NCBI GenBank assembly: GCA_001986395.2
Contig: MQVO02000005.1
Location: 434,001 to 498,000 of the forward strand
DNA length: 64,000 bases
From: Irpex lacteus
Taxonomy: Eukaryota; Basidiomycota; Agaricomycetes; Polyporales; Irpicaceae
Direction: 5' to 3'
The position numbers and the translations under genes are program-made. Shown in pieces: positions 47,531-59,584 of the stretch. The number at the start of each line of letters is the position of its first letter. Position 1 is the stretch's first letter. The notes under the pieces are model-generated. The model made no database searches and was not told the DNA's origin. It worked only from the letters and a program-made list of their open reading frames with translations.

Positions 47531-49379
47531 TCAAGTTTGTGCATACGCACTTACCGTTTTACATAGACTTGCTGACCGCAGACGGTTTCAGCACAGCACT
47601 CATGTGCTCTGGTGCACGATGCCACATGTGCATGTGTCGAGGACGCAGCTGTCGATGGTGGCGGTCCATATGTACGCTACGCTGCTGATCTGGCCCATGA
47701 GGCTATCGAGTGATTAGCTCGCCCGTTGATGCAGATGATGCACGTCAAACCATTGCTGTCCGTTCAGCTTTGTCAGCTCTTCGAGTTTCATGTTCTTGCT
47801 CTGTGAGCTTAAATTGTGCTAGTTTTGCTGTGGATGGAAGTCCGCTCTCAAGTGAGCTCGTCGACGGACTGCGGTGGATAACTAGGCAGATCTCTGGGAC
47901 GGTATGTCGGGATGCTGTAAGGCCTAAAGAGCTTCCAGCATTTGGAAGTCAGATCGACACCTGGACATTTTCTGTCTGTTGGTGATCGGACTTATGACTG
48001 ACTGAAGAATAATATTGATATGTCCTGGTGTCCCCACGGCCATGAGAGGAGAGGGTAAGTCTGAGAGTGCCCAGTTCCCGATTAGTACTCGTAATCTCGC
48101 GAGCTCTTACGTGACAGGCATACATATTGGAGGCTCTTTAGTAGGTCCCCAAAATCAGCATTTGTAGTGTACTTACATAGTACATACCCAACGCGGGCCT
48201 TCCACTCTCACAGCACACCCAACTTCCTCCTTCTCCCTTTCATTGTACTGGTTTGTCTGGTTCCACCCACCCTAATCTCGGAGATACCACCATCTCTCCG
48301 TACGTAACTTTCAACACAATCTCCCGCCTTCTCCCCTTCCACGTATTTTGGGTTGCTGCGCGCACATATTCCATCGCTGATACGGTGGCTGGCCGACTGG
48401 CGGACTCTGATGAGGAGGAACTGGCGGGACGCTCGTGGTTGTCATGGCCCTGTTTGGCAACTGTCTAGGGTGAATGCGTGATTGATCGCGGCAGGAATTT
48501 ATCCCTTCTCCTTCTCAAATTCACACGAAAATTGTGCACTCTAATCTCCGCTCTTTTCAGAAGACCGGCCTGTGCACCATTCAATAAATCCAGGCGATTT
48601 CGATAGACTTTTTGTGGGCGCGGTGATACAGCAAGGACAATGGACATGGATGTTTGGAAGAGTTCCGCGATTCTGTCAGCTGTTGTTCGTCGTTGCCGTC
48701 GGTTTGTACTGTAGCCGGGACCTGGAACTTCGACGACGGAACTCCACGGAAGCAATAAATGAATATCAATGAGATCATTAAGTCAATTCGCCGTTGGTCA
48801 AGGCACGTGGAATGCCGGCCACCCAATGCCAGCGTTCTTCCAAAAGTCCAGGTTTCATCTCGTCCTCGTTCGTTCGTTCGTTCGTCTCGGTACACTACAA
48901 ACCACCCGTCGCTCTTTGTCTGTGTCTCGTCGTGCTGCTTGCTGCACCCAGTCAATCCTTTTTTCTTGTACACTTGAAAGTTGAAACTACCCCACCGCCA
49001 GGCCGCACTTCAAGTTTTTGTCCATCCCCGCGTCGTCCCCGTGCCATTCAAATCCTACCCTGCTGCCTCGAGGCCGAAAGTCTGGACTTCTCGTAATTTG
49101 GTGGTATCCAGCTGGCAAATTTCGACCAATAATCGGCCACTTCACCCGATATAATTATTGATTATTGACACTTTGGGGATCATACTATGTGCGTGGTAGT
49201 AGCCGGACTCAGACGACCTCGTATCTTCTGTACTGACTCTATGACGAGTAGGCCCTACTAGAGCCATTCTTGCGCACGAAAGGGACTAGGACTTGCATTA
49301 TCGAGCTCGTACATACTCGTGAGTGCACGAGATTTTCGTTTCGCGCTGTCGTGCTTAATGCATTGCGTCCCTCAGCACC
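47531..49379. other. intergenic, promoter region of the disordered-protein gene
   Basis: About 1.8 kb without a recognisable gene. A 92-codon frame at 47710 begins with GTG and resembles nothing. A short tetranucleotide run lies at 48867-48889. Confidence 0.5.
48867..48889. repeat. short (TTCG)n microsatellite
   Basis: About four to five tandem copies of gttc lie within the upstream region of the gene at 49380. This is a simple repeat with no evident function. Confidence 0.7.
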
Positions 49380-52300
49380 ATGTCGTCTTCAATGTCTCGC
49401 GCATCAGGAAGGACTTCCAGCAGACCTAGCGAGCAACCCCCTCGTCAGCGGCCCAACACGCGGTCTGCCCCTCAACCACCGCCCCTCGACCTGCAGTCGC
49501 CCCTATCACACTCCTCCCGTTCCACCCGTGAAACTCGTAGCAGGAGCAGGCCATCTCCCGCCGGCTCCAGCATGTTGTCAAGCGACTCCTACTATTCCCC
49601 TTCTTCTTCCTCAAGAGCCTCTCCCCTATACGGCTCCCAGACAACGCTCTCCCCGCTGACCTTGTCACCAGACTCGTTCACCCCATTTGGAGACATCACG
49701 AGCTCCTCGCTTCCCGTTTCGCTCAGCGCACTCGCAGACGACCCCAACTACGAGCTTGTATCACCTGCAAGCATTATTTCCTCTCGTCCCTCTTCTTCAC
49801 CTCGTACGCGTTCACCCGCGCATCACCACCATAACCCGCAGTCCCCCTCGTCTCCACGATTGGCCTCACACCTTTCGCACTCGAACCTCAGGATTCACAC
49901 ATCCAGTACCACTGCACCACGCTCCGCTCCGATATCCAGAAAACCATCCGACAACAGTCTCGACCGTGACGCAGGTTTTCATTTGGACATGAAGAGACTC
50001 CTCAGTAAGCCTGCCCAACCGAGCCACTCTGGGTCCTCCATCATCTCTATCCCCTCGGACGCAGAGTTTTCTGGTGGTTCACCGCATAATTCTCGACATC
50101 CGCGGTCATTCTCTCATCAGGTGCAATCTTCGCAGCGGGTCGTGGACGTCTCGCCTATACGCCGCGCTACTGATACCCCCAAGGCAGCATCCAACAGCGC
50201 CAACTCTAATTCTTATCAGAGCTCCACCATCAAGTCGTCTACGTCAAAAGCCTCGTCAGGCCAGTTGTCCAACTCTAAAGATCCCAGCATGAGCACAAGC
50301 ACAAGTCAACCTCCTCAACGAAACGTTCTCCGACGCAAAAGCAGTGCTCGTTCTAATCCTGCTACGCCCACTGCAGCTACCTTTAAGATATCTGCGCCTC
50401 TTCAACCCCAAGAGACACCCACACCTTCAACTCAAACTCGGCCAACAACGTCCCCGAAGACACAGCAGCGCTCGTTTATGCCAAGGCGTGCGGCGAGTGC
50501 AACCGCTGAGCCTGTCAGTGTTACGAACCTGAGACGTAACCAACCTGCCCCGTCCAATTTGACACCAGCGGGAGCTGTCGCGCATGCGTACAAGGAGCAG
50601 GAAGAACGTCGTGAAAAGCTCGCGGAGATGTCCGGCTCGAACGACCAGCTGCGGTCCCACCACCATCAAAGCCGCACCACCAGCACCCACACCACTCGCA
50701 ACAACAAGGGAGAAGGCGAAAGAGAAGAGGAAGAGGAAGGCGGGATATATTACACGGTGTTTGGAGGCTCGGTCGGGCGGGTGGTCGCGGTGGGCAGCGC
50801 AGCCGACAGTTCGTGGGAGGTCTCATATGACCGTGACCGTGAGGACTCGCGTTCTGGGTTTAGTAGCTCTAGGCGACCGCACACGAGGGACGGCGCCGCG
50901 TCGTCGTCTTCGTCTACCCCGGGCTCGATCCCTTCGCGCATTACGAGGAAGCTCTCGGGGAAGTTCCAGAAGAGAGCAAATGGGGTCGTCAGACACGGGC
51001 GTGAGCACTCGCCACATGGAAGCGTCATTCAGCGAGAACGAGTGCCCGATGAGCCGTTTGATGGGCGTCCTAGTTTGTCGGAGAGGAGGATCGTGCATAG
51101 CAGTACTAGTGCTGGTGGTGCCGGAACCTCCGGGGGAAGGGCTCCTAGTACGTCTGTGGACGGGTTTGTGGATGTCAGGGCGGGGATGGGCGGGGGTATT
51201 CCGTCGGTGCAGAATGGGAGCGCGGAGAAGGTGGATAGCAAGCACAGGGAGGGGCGGACGCTGCGTAGTGTCAAGTCCGTCATCGGGAAGGACAAGGATA
51301 GGGACAGCGCGGACAAGGAGTCGTCTCCAGGGAGCAAGTTCCAGAAGCTGATGAAGCGGTTCAGCAGCGCTGGCGGGCTGCGCGATCGGTATACACGTGA
51401 GGCTGCGCCTCCCGTCCCGGAGCTGCCCAAGGACTTTAGTCTGTTGCCGGCGCCGTCACGGTTAACGTTTGATCTCAAGCCTTCTTCTGGGAGGCAGAGT
51501 CCTGCGGAGAATAGCATTACGCGGTTCATGCAGTCGCGGGCGTCGTTGTCTGGCGTGAGGCCGTCGACGGCGCCGCACCATCAGCTTTCGAGTTCGAGGA
51601 AGGAACCTGCAGGGTCGAGGCCGAGCACTGGGGCGAGACCGAGTACGACTACGAGGTCGTCCTCGCCTATGTCTTCGTCGGATATTGCGTCGACGAGGTT
51701 TTTCCCGAAGCCGCATTCTGCGAGGTCTTCTATTTCTTCGTATGGAGCTGAGATACCACCAATGCCTAGTGGTCTTGAACAGCATATTTTGTCGCCTAGG
51801 GAGCTCTCGCAGCTGAACAAGGAAAGTGAAGAGGAGGCTACGAAGAGGAAGCCGAGTCGCTCCCAGTCATTAGGGCACGACGACTCTTCCGCTCTTGACA
51901 ATGGGTTGTTCTCCCTTCCGCCTCCTAGAAGACACGATCATCACCGGCCTGGATCTTCCTCTGCGGACTCTTTCCCTCCTTCGCCGATTATACCAGCAAA
52001 TACCGACGAATCGCCTAGCACCCTCCAGCCAGCTACTCTATCTCGACTCTCTCTCCCTACGTCAGAGTTTGGCGTTCTGCAAGATGTACCGCCCCCTCCC
52101 CGCCCACCTCGCAGCTCACGCAGGAAACCTCCCCCAGCAGACTTGGTATCTCCCACCTCTATCACTCCCATCTCACCGCCGATGCCTCCTACGCCACGGA
52201 CACCACGCTCCCCGAACGTACCCAAGATCAACGTCAGCGTCAGTCGCGTCTCCATAGGCGCAGTCGGATCCAGCAGTCCCTACTCCCCAAGCCAGGAAGG

Positions 52301-52535
52301 CTCAGGCTCGTACTCTTCTCCCGCCTCGTCAACCGCCGCTCGATCCCCCATGCGGTTCCGCGAGATGGAGTCGAACGGCATTCGCATGCCTCTCAGCGAA
52401 GAGGAGAAACGAGCAAAGTGGGACGACCTACTGATGAAGAGCGACCAGGCGGGCGGGACGCTGCATATCGGGGAGTCGGGGCTGATGTCGGATAACGTCA
52501 GGTTCTCGGAGTATTCGATGTACTCTGAGTTCTGA
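49380..52535 (+). CDS. large Ser/Pro/Arg-rich, mostly disordered protein
   Basis: A single uninterrupted frame of 1,051 codons, remarkable among intron-rich neighbours. Composition is dominated by Ser, Pro, Arg and Thr, with many SP and PxxP sites, which suggests heavy phosphorylation and SH3 binding. Ordered-looking islands are few: IYYTVFGGSVGRVVAVGSAA near residue 460, SRITRKLSGKFQKRANGVV near 525, SKFQKLMKRFSSAGGLRDRY near 655, and a conserved-looking C-terminus (MPLSEEEKRAKWDDLLMKSD, ending VRFSEYSMYSEF). There is no signal peptide or membrane segment. I do not recognise the family. A cytoplasmic signalling or cytoskeletal adaptor is one possibility, unproven. The ATG at 49380 follows a CT-rich leader and is the first in frame. 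Confidence 0.8.
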   Translation: MSSSMSRASGRTSSRPSEQPPRQRPNTRSAPQPPPLDLQSPLSHSSRSTRETRSRSRPSPAGSSMLSSDSYYSPSSSSRASPLYGSQTTLSPLTLSPDSFTPFGDITSSSLPVSLSALADDPNYELVSPASIISSRPSSSPRTRSPAHHHHNPQSPSSPRLASHLSHSNLRIHTSSTTAPRSAPISRKPSDNSLDRDAGFHLDMKRLLSKPAQPSHSGSSIISIPSDAEFSGGSPHNSRHPRSFSHQVQSSQRVVDVSPIRRATDTPKAASNSANSNSYQSSTIKSSTSKASSGQLSNSKDPSMSTSTSQPPQRNVLRRKSSARSNPATPTAATFKISAPLQPQETPTPSTQTRPTTSPKTQQRSFMPRRAASATAEPVSVTNLRRNQPAPSNLTPAGAVAHAYKEQEERREKLAEMSGSNDQLRSHHHQSRTTSTHTTRNNKGEGEREEEEEGGIYYTVFGGSVGRVVAVGSAADSSWEVSYDRDREDSRSGFSSSRRPHTRDGAASSSSSTPGSIPSRITRKLSGKFQKRANGVVRHGREHSPHGSVIQRERVPDEPFDGRPSLSERRIVHSSTSAGGAGTSGGRAPSTSVDGFVDVRAGMGGGIPSVQNGSAEKVDSKHREGRTLRSVKSVIGKDKDRDSADKESSPGSKFQKLMKRFSSAGGLRDRYTREAAPPVPELPKDFSLLPAPSRLTFDLKPSSGRQSPAENSITRFMQSRASLSGVRPSTAPHHQLSSSRKEPAGSRPSTGARPSTTTRSSSPMSSSDIASTRFFPKPHSARSSISSYGAEIPPMPSGLEQHILSPRELSQLNKESEEEATKRKPSRSQSLGHDDSSALDNGLFSLPPPRRHDHHRPGSSSADSFPPSPIIPANTDESPSTLQPATLSRLSLPTSEFGVLQDVPPPPRPPRSSRRKPPPADLVSPTSITPISPPMPPTPRTPRSPNVPKINVSVSRVSIGAVGSSSPYSPSQEGSGSYSSPASSTAARSPMRFREMESNGIRMPLSEEEKRAKWDDLLMKSDQAGGTLHIGESGLMSDNVRFSEYSMYSEF

Positions 52536-53663
52536 CGTATGACATGATGATGCACCCCTCTACGTACACACAGACACACGCGGGGAGAGGTTGTATATGC
52601 GATGTGATAAAGAGAACGGGATTGTTTGTGTTGATATTGATATTGTGCTTTCATTCGTGTTTTATTTGGATCTCCCTCCCTCCCTCTTCCCTTGCTTAAT
52701 TGCTGCCCCGAGAGCTTGTTGATATATAGTGCATACACTGAGACGATTATACCCCCCTGCCCCCTTCATATCCCATTCTTCGATCCTAGTTCTTACTGCT
52801 CTTTGTTTGCCGATAGGCATGCATACTTACTGACTGGCTACCCCACGCTCATTCGCTTCGTAGTCCGTACCGCTGCTCCCATCTTAGCATACCAACGACC
52901 CGATGGCACTGGATGCCTAATGACGCCTGCACTGTATATAATTAGTAGCGAGTCAAAAGCCTCCTAATGCCCTATTTTTTGACCGCAATCGTGGTCTCTA
53001 CTCAATTGCCGACTAGTTATTAATATTCATCAAGAACAGCAGCTGCCTGAAGAGGTGGTACGGAGATCCAGATGATCTACGATTCAATTGCAAGCTGCCA
53101 AAAGACGAAGATGAGCGTGAATCTAGATCTGGACACCCTTCTCACAAACCACCACCATGATTGATCATCTCAACTTGGACGCCGTGGAGGTCTGTAGGAA
53201 CATTCGATGACAATGGTATCTGCCAACACTACTGGGTATTGAATATCAAACTTGTGGCGGCATACGCCAAGGTAGTCCTTTGTCTCAACTTGCGTGCTTG
53301 CACATCTAACTTACTGCGCTCTTTCGTTTACAGTCTTTGTTTCTTTGGGTCCCTGAAATACGGTATGAACAAAGGACGTTTGCTGCGGCCTACGAACACC
53401 AATCAGAATGGCCAGTAAGGCCATTGAATATGACGCAGCCAGGTATTGACAGGCCACCTTTGGCTCGAATGAATTGGGCCATCTATGCGTCCGTGATCGT
53501 CAAGATATATAAGCCACGCATATTGCATTTCGTGTGCTATACCCTCTCTTTCCACATCTCTGCTGACCACGAGCTGTGCTCGTCCGATATTTCCGCTCAC
53601 TGTCTTCTAGTTCTATCCTTCACCTACCAACTATTTCCGCTACTACCCTTTCTATCTGCCATC
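52536..53663. other. intergenic
   Basis: Contains the 3' end of the disordered-protein gene and the promoter of the secreted protein. Small frames at 52692 and 53161 show no resemblance to known proteins. Confidence 0.5.
53504..53513 (+). promoter_or_regulatory. TATA box of secreted CBM19-like gene
   Basis: The sequence gatatataag lies about 150 bases before the ATG and is followed by CT-rich leader sequence. Confidence 0.6.
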
Positions 53664-55012
53664 ATGACCCCCATCGCCGTCGCCACTCTCCTAGCTATCC
53701 TCGCGTCGAACGCAGTGGCCGCTCCTACCTTTCACAAGCGCATCGCGCAAACGATATCCGCCTCGACTCAGAAGTGGGAGGCCTCCTGTCTCGCTGCTGG
53801 TGGGGCCGACAAGTGCAATCCACTCTCCATCAAAGCATTCTCGACTCTTCTTGCCGCGGCTGGCCCGTGCGAGCAGCAGGACGCCGCAGACGAAATGATA
53901 GACCTTGCCAAGACATTGAACAACAACACCGATATGATCAACTTCACTCAGATCTTCGTTCAACAGCCGCGTAACTCGGTGTGTATATTATTTCGATCTA
54001 TTTTTGCGTCGAAACTAATACGAGATTATGCAGCCAAACTCTGTGGCGATCCCGTATTGCCAGAACGCCCCGAAGAATGCCGAGCTCGATGGACTTTATC
54101 AATGCCAATTCCAAGGCAATGACCAGACGACATTCGCTGGAAATCTTAAGCTTGGCGCGAACGGAACCATGCCATTCGGTATGACGTCTGCTCTTAGTCC
54201 CGCTGGGTCTTGCCCTGCGAATCCGAGCGGTCCTATTGCTGACGGTACCCAACTTGTCGACCAAGTGAGCAGTCCAGGGTCCGTTAGCTCTGGGACGAGC
54301 AACGCGACCACTTCCGCTACTACCGCCACAGACTCGTTCACTGTGTTCGCTACATCGTCTGTTCCGTCTGCCATTGCTACTCCCGTTGCTTCGTCGGTCG
54401 GTACCGGGACCGATGGCGGTCAATGCGCCAATACTGGAGGGAACACGGCTTCATCGGCGTCTCCCAGCCTAGATAGTGTTGCTACTGCAACCAGCGACGA
54501 CTTCCCCACGACATCTATTTTCGCGACAGCCACAGATGCAGGAAGTGTTACAACATCCGTTGCGGCTAGTATTACGTCTTCTGTGCCCGCAAGCGTCGCG
54601 ACATCTGTCACTCCTTCTGCATCAGCATCCGCCGGCGGCGACGGCACCAGCAGTGAAGACTTTCACTTGAAGAACGGACAGGATGCCCAGGCTTTGAACG
54701 CGAAGTTCTCCACCCTCACTGCAGATTCTTCTTGCAACGGTGCGCTTCTTATTCTCCCTGATGATATGATATTCAGCGTGAGACTGATTTACCGTGGCTA
54801 TTGCTATAGCTGGCGATCAAGTTTGCGTCAATGGTGGCTTTGCTCAGTGTGTGAGTGGCAAGTTGGTGGCGACGCAATGCGCTGGCGGAACTAGCTGTTT
54901 TGCACTTCCCCTTGTCAACAAGCCTGGTACTTCGATCGCGTGTACCACGCAGGATGATGCTGCGGCTCGTATCCAGGCCACTGGGGCAGAAGGCGGTATC
55001 ACCGGCCAGTGA
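53664..55012 (+). CDS. secreted protein with CBM19-like C-terminal domain
   Basis: Three exons (53664-53978, 54034-54739, 54810-55012) total 1,224 nt and encode 407 residues. A signal peptide (MTPIAVATLLAILASNAVAA) is followed by a possible KR processing site, then a cysteine-bearing N-terminal domain of about 150 residues (CNPLSIKAFSTLLAAAGPC, VAIPYCQNAPKNAELDGLYQ). A Ser/Thr/Ala-rich linker of about 140 residues, likely O-glycosylated, follows. The C-terminal 80 or so residues (FHLKNGQDAQALNAKFSTL, then GDQVCVNGGFAQCVSGKLVA and ALPLVNKPGTSIAC) resemble family 19 carbohydrate-binding modules, which bind chitin in yeast chitinases. There is no catalytic domain. A cell-wall-associated role is inferred. 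Similar architectures are, to my recollection, common in basidiomycete secretomes. Confidence 0.82.
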
Positions 55013-55436
55013 TCATCCAAGATTGCAAGCCATGTAATGTTGGAGTGTTAGTGAACGTCGAACGTTGCATACGTTATCCCTTACTAGCAATATCGTATAT
55101 TATCTCATATTTTCCCCTCGAGCTCGCGGGTTACGTACTTCTGAAGCCTGAGCATCGTGATTAAGTCTAGCGATGAGCGTCATCAACTACAAAAATACTC
55201 TTCAATTCGGTATTCTTCCCTACATGTACTGCCAAAAATGCTGTGCGTATTATCCAATATGCCTGGTGAGAGTGTGTACTTGTACTCACGAAACTTGGAC
55301 ACCCACAACCCTGAGCGTAGAAGCTACGGCAAATGCCGCCATCAAACTGATGTCTGCAAGTGAAAGCCAAATTTTTGCAGGCGCCGAGGTTCAAAGCCAT
55401 CTCTTCCTCTCTTTACGACGTTAACGACCCCCCGCC
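55013..55436. other. intergenic, promoter of importin gene
   Basis: No feature beyond a presumptive promoter; several splice-like and stop codons occur but there is no coding signal. Confidence 0.5.
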
Positions 55437-58400
55437 ATGGACGTGCGTAGCGAAAAATTATCTTGTTCATGTTGGAGACTTACAGATATCTTATCCAGCA
55501 AAACTTTGTCCAAGGCTTGTACAATCTCCTTCTCCAATCCACTTCAAATGATACAGTCCAGTTGAAAGCCGTATGTACATCGATCGCGGTATTCGCGACG
55601 CTTCTGACTATGTGGCCGCGCAACAGGCAACTGCGCAACTCAACAAGGAGTACTACAAAAAGGCTGCATGTATCCCCGCCCTTGCTAGCATTATCGCGAG
55701 CTCACCAGAGCAGCCGGTGAGTAATCTTCTGAGTGGCAACTGCCCCGCATAAAGAGTCTTAAACTAACCCTTTGACTTCATCGTTCAAGGTACGCCAACT
55801 AGCCGCTGTCGAGCTTCGGAAACGTATATCTCAAAATAGTGGAGACCTATGGATACAAACTTCGACCTCTGAACGCGATCAGATTAAGGCAAAGTTGCCT
55901 GAGGTTATTCTAGCCGAGCAAAAGTGCGTCCCCGACTACTCACACCTCAGAATAAGCTCTTAACGTCTTACACGTCGTAGTAACCTCGTGCGTCACTCTG
56001 CTGCACGCGTTGTTGCTGCAATCGCGAGCATAGAGATTCCTCTTGGACAATGGAATGAGCTTCTTCCGTTCCTCGAGCAGACTTGCACGTCTGCAAACGT
56101 TACGCACAGGGAAGTTGGAATCTACATTCTCTTCACTGTGCTTGAGAACATTGTCGAGGGCTTTGAGTCGCATCTGCAAAGTCTGTTCCGTGTTTTCGGG
56201 GGACTCATCCAAGATCCTGAGAGCGCCGAAGTGCGGATAACGACGGTCAGGTGCGTGTACCGCGTGAATGCTCAAAGTATCTTCCGCTGAAACCCGGTCA
56301 GGGCTCTCGGTGTCATTGCTCAATACATTGATTCCACCGACAAGCAAGACATCGTATGTGATATCTCAAGCTTCCCGCATATCCCTTCTCACATGTCACT
56401 ACCAGAAATCGTTCCAAACTCTCCTACCGTCTATGATCAATGTCATAGGACAGTGCGTTGAGGCTGGCAATGAACAGGGGGCCCGTCAACTCTTCGACGT
56501 TCTTGAGACGCTCCTTATCCTTGTAAGTCTCATTTTGTTATTCGGATCTTGCGGCTTCTGAAAGAATTTGCAACAGGAAATCCCGCTTCTCAGCCAACAT
56601 ATTCCTCAGCTCGCTGAGTTCTTGTTGCAATGCGGTGGCAATCGCGAATACGATGACGAACTCCGAATCCTCTCCCTCAATGCGTTGAACTGGACCGTGC
56701 AATAGTATGTTTATTCCGTTACTTTTAATATTCATACTGATTGGTTTCGACAGCAAAAAGTCCAAGGTCCAAAGCCACAATCTAGCGGCTGCTATCCTAC
56801 AGGGCCTTTTGCCAATTGCCACTGAAGAGGAACCCGAGGATACCGACGAGGATGCTCCCTGCCGCGTAAGTTGTACACCTCGACACCGTTGACCGCTATT
56901 CTTAACTTAATATCTACAGTCTGCCCTTCGCATCATTGACGGCCTCGCCACTTCCCTGCCCCCTAGCCAAGTCTTCCCTCCTCTCAGCCATCTTATTCAG
57001 CAGTACTTTTCCTCACCCGACCCGGCTGCCCGCCGTGCTGCTATTCTTGCTCTCGGCGTTAGCGTGGAGGGCTGCAGCGAGTTCATGACACCTCTGATGA
57101 GCCAAGTCTGGCCACTCATCGAGACTGGTCTCGCCGATAGCGACGCCTCAGTCCGCAAGGCCTCATGTGTTGCCGTTAGCTGCTTGTGCGAATGGCTCGA
57201 GGACGAGTGCATTGCGAAGCACACCGTTCTTGTTCCCGTCAGTATTCTTAGCCTTCTTACCTCCACGTGTTACTGGAAGCTGATTATACGTGCTTTCACA
57301 GACGATCATGTCCCTTGTCAACGATCCCGCCACACAGAGGTCTGCCTGCTCTGCCCTCGATGCCCTCCTCGAAATCCTCGGTGATGTCATCGACCAGTAT
57401 CTCCCTCTCATCATGGAGCGCCTTGCCGGTTTGCTGGAGACCGCCCCGATACCCATCAAGTCGGTCATTATCGGTGCGATCGGCAGCGCAGCCCATGCCT
57501 CGAAGGAGAAGTTCCTGCCGTACTTCCAGCCTACTATGAACCACTTCCAGCACTTCCTTACCCTCGTCGGCGAGGGTGAGGAGCAGGAGTTGCGTGGTAT
57601 TACCATGGATGCCATTGGCACCTTTGCCGAGGCTGTTGGCAAGGAGGTGTTCACGCCCTACTTCCCGGATATGATGAAGCAGGCCTTTGGCGGAATTACC
57701 CTCGGCAGCGCGAGGTTGCGAGAGTGCAGCTTCCTTTTCTTCGGCGTGATGTCTCGCGTGTTCGGCGAGGAGTTCTCGCCATACTTGCCCGACGTTGTCC
57801 CTGCCTTGATCACCAGTTTGCAGCAAGCAGAGCACGGTGAGGACACTGGCATAAGTGGTGAGTGTTTGTCATTTTACTACATAGCGGATAATGCCCACTG
57901 ACAATGTTCAAAAAATAGGTTCCAACGCTGAGGCCGCTGCAAGCTTCGCTTCTGGCTCGTCGCCGGCCAACCCGATTTCCATCTCAGATAACTTTGACAT
58001 CGAGGACATCAGCGTCGATATCGACAAGATGCTCGACGTCAACAGCACGATCTGCATTGAGAAGGAAATTGCTGCCGATACTATCGGTGGTATCTTCGCT
58101 GCTACTGGCCATCACTTCTTGCCGTACGTCGAGCAGTGCACGATCGAGCTCGTTGGTCAACTCTCGCATTACTACGACGGCATTCGCAAGTCTGCGACAG
58201 ACTCTCTTCTAGAGATCATCCGCTCGTTCTACGAGCTCAGCAATCCGCCAGACTGGCAGCCTGGTCAGGCGGTCGTTGTACCGCTTGAGCCTCGTGTCAA
58301 GGAGCTCATTGAGCATATTATCCCTCCACTGCTCGAGCTCTATGAGACGGAAGATAACAAGTAAGTCTTTTGTTTGTGTTATCGTGGCTTCGAAGCCACT

Positions 58401-59584
58401 ATTATGATGAGAAATTTTCGTAAACTCAGCTCACTTCGATGCCCAAAGGGCAAAAGAGACGAACGCGATATTTTAACTGACCTTCTATTCCCTCATTTTA
58501 CTGTCTTTTCCTTACTGACTGCTCAATCTCTTGCAGGAAGGTCGTGGCTAGCCTTTGTATCGGCCTTGCCGAGACGATCAACAAGGTCGGCCCTGGCGTC
58601 CTCGAGGGCAGTAAGTGTACTCTTTCGTTTGTCGTGAAATATCAGCTCACAGTCTCGACAGGGCTTGATACCATCGCCAACATGGCCATTCAGATCCTCG
58701 AGCAGAAGTCTCTGTGCCAACAGGACCCTGACCAAGAGGAGGCTGAAGAGGCTCCTGAAGACTCAGCAGAGTACGACTCTATCCTCATCTCTGCCGCCGG
58801 TGACCTCGTTGCTTCTCTTGCAAACGCTCTTGGGCCCGACTTTGGCACCGCCTTCCCTACGTTCTTCAAGCTCATCTCGAGATACTATGTAAGCTTTCTC
58901 GCTAGCCGGATTCGACACGTGGTATTGACACACCCCCAATAGAAAAAGTCACGGTCGCTTAGCGATAGGTCATCTGCTATCGGTGCTCTATCCGAAATTA
59001 TCGCAGGACTGAAGGGTGCCGTCACTGATCACACGGGCCCTCTCCTCGACCTCTTTTTCCGCGCCTTGTCGGACCCCGAACCAGAGGTTCAAACCAATGC
59101 TGCCTTTGCGTCTGGGTTGCTGGTCGAGCATTCGCTGGCGGATTTGAGTTCTCAATACCTCAACCTCCTTGCGGCTTATCGCCCTCTCTTCAACATTACC
59201 GCGGAGGCCCAGCCAACTCAGCTCAACGCTCGTGACAACGCAGTTGGCGCTGTGTCCCGACTTGTCTACAAGAACACCGCTGCTCTTCCACTCGATCAAG
59301 TGCTCCCCGTCCTTCTCAGTGCCGTACCCTTGACCCAGGACTACCTTGAGAACCGACCGCTCTTCCGCGCGATCTTCCAGCTCTTCAAGACACAGCCTCA
59401 GGTTCTCCACCCGTACTTGGACAAGCTCCTCGCGCTGTTCGCCCACGTTCTCGACCCAAGTGCTCCTGACCAGATTGGCGACGAGATCAGAGGAGAGCTC
59501 ATACGTTGGGTCAACGTTCTGAATGCCGAGGAACCTGCTAAGGTGCAGGCAGCAGGATTGGGTGTATTTGTGACAGGCGCATGA
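55437..59584 (+). CDS. KAP123: importin-beta family karyopherin, importin-4/Kap123 type
   Basis: About 14 exons encode a protein of roughly 1,080 residues made of HEAT repeats. The first exon is just ATG-GAC (55437-55442), spliced to caaaactttgtc, giving MDQNFVQGLYNLLLQSTSND. Next comes the importin-beta N-terminal region (ATAQLNKEYYKKAACIPALA, VRQLAAVELRKRISQNSGDL, the Ran-binding surface). Then come HEAT repeats (NLVRHSAARVVAAIASIEIP, SDASVRKASCVAVSCLCEWL, LPYFQPTMNHFQHFLTLVGE), an acidic stretch (NFDIEDISVDIDKMLD) and the C-terminal arch ending VQAAGLGVFVTGA. Kap123/importin-4 carries ribosomal proteins and histones H3/H4 into the nucleus. The order and length match the family throughout. 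The intron near 58365-58535 is about 170 nt, the longest in the gene. The call depends on the N-terminal microexon for the start; the rest is firm. Confidence 0.92.

Noticed and set aside
47710..47985. 92-codon frame downstream of the OYE relic
   Set aside because: It begins with GTG rather than ATG, shows no family resemblance and does not continue the OYE sequence.
50584..51351. 255-codon frame inside the disordered-protein gene
   Set aside because: It is an alternative-frame shadow of a low-complexity GC-rich coding region. The Ser/Pro-rich frame is open much longer and has the proper start.
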